From assembly GCF_027920545.1 (NCBI RefSeq), contig NZ_CP115859.1:2553501-2617500 (forward strand): DNA of 64,000 bases. The letters are read 5' to 3'. Below the pieces are notes generated by a model that did not search any database, had not been told where the DNA came from, and saw only the letters and a list, made by a program, of their open reading frames with translations. The first letter of the stretch is position 1. The number at the start of each line of letters is the position of its first letter. This DNA comes from Chryseobacterium camelliae (lineage in GTDB: Bacteria; Bacteroidota; Bacteroidia; Flavobacteriales; Weeksellaceae). This document shows positions 63,946 through 64,000 of this stretch, piece by piece. The translations under genes were made by a program, and so were the position numbers.

Positions 63946-64000
63946 AAAGAAATCGTTAAGGGCGTATGGCGGATGCCTAGGCTTTCAGAGGCGAAGAAGG
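63946..64000 (+). rRNA. rrl: 23S ribosomal RNA, 5' end (continues beyond the window)
   Basis: TCGTTAAGGGCGTATGGCGGATGCC matches the conserved 5' region of 23S (E. coli CGACTAAGCGTACACGGTGGATGCC). The exact first base is estimated. Confidence 0.88.

Overview
The window comes from a low-GC Bacteroidota genome, most likely a Flavobacteriia member of the Chryseobacterium type. The evidence is: promoters of the TTTG / TAnnTTTG type, a type IX secretion translocon gene (sprA) in the order maeB-ruvA-sprA-gcvH, a secreted protein with a type IX C-terminal sorting domain, a 16S rRNA with Bacteroidota features, and almost no strong Shine-Dalgarno sites. The 3' end of the 16S gene reads AACATCTCATTTT instead of the usual CCTCC-containing anti-Shine-Dalgarno.

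Layout. 0-9 kb: the end of an M1 aminopeptidase, an M43 metalloprotease lipoprotein, a four-gene minus-strand cluster (unknown protein, multi-TM protein, histidine kinase, LuxR-type response regulator), an FKBP lipoprotein and clpB. 9.1-25.3 kb: a nearly complete phenylacetate (paa) catabolic operon preceded by a TetR regulator. The order is paaK, paaE, paaA, paaB, paaC, a small TM gene, paaD, paaG, paaH, two small genes, paaI, a four-helix-bundle gene, paaJ, paaY, a REP-associated transposase, an esterase and paaZ. PaaK makes phenylacetyl-CoA, PaaABCDE epoxidises the ring, PaaG isomerises the epoxide to the oxepin, PaaZ opens the ring and oxidises the aldehyde, and PaaH and PaaJ carry out the beta-oxidation steps. 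PaaI and PaaY are likely thioesterase rescue enzymes. A 14-bp palindrome lies directly on the predicted transcription start of paaK.

25.5-36.5 kb: accessory genes (SUKH, SMUG2-like glycosylase, two methyltransferases, a crotonase), then a block of small membrane proteins with a winged-helix regulator. Two promoters of that block share a 26-bp operator-like site. The block also holds a transglutaminase-like protein, a frameshifted metallophosphoesterase, a Coq4-like protein and two lipoproteins. 36.6-44.1 kb: FKBP, dtd, a degenerate Rieske-like lipoprotein, greA, a HIT protein, clpX, a T9SS cargo protein and a TlpA-like protein. 44.1-49 kb: two Met tRNAs, a possible small RNA, a DUF3810 protein, a sugar MFS transporter, an acyltransferase and GtrA. 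49-61 kb: an N-acetylglucosamine kinase-like ATPase, maeB, ruvA, sprA, gcvH and VanZ-like. 61.4 kb to the end: an rRNA operon with three tandem promoters, 16S, tRNA-Ile, tRNA-Ala and the start of 23S.

The most unusual signal is a family of AT-rich palindromic repeats built from short TGTAACAAT / TTTACCAAT units. They fill almost every gap of the paa operon (nine sites between 12.5 and 22.8 kb) and I saw none elsewhere in the window. At one site the two arms of the palindrome are separated by a four-helix-bundle protein gene. At another place in the same operon a RAYT transposase gene lies between two copies of a different perfect hairpin. The operon therefore hosts at least two different repeat-plus-protein units.
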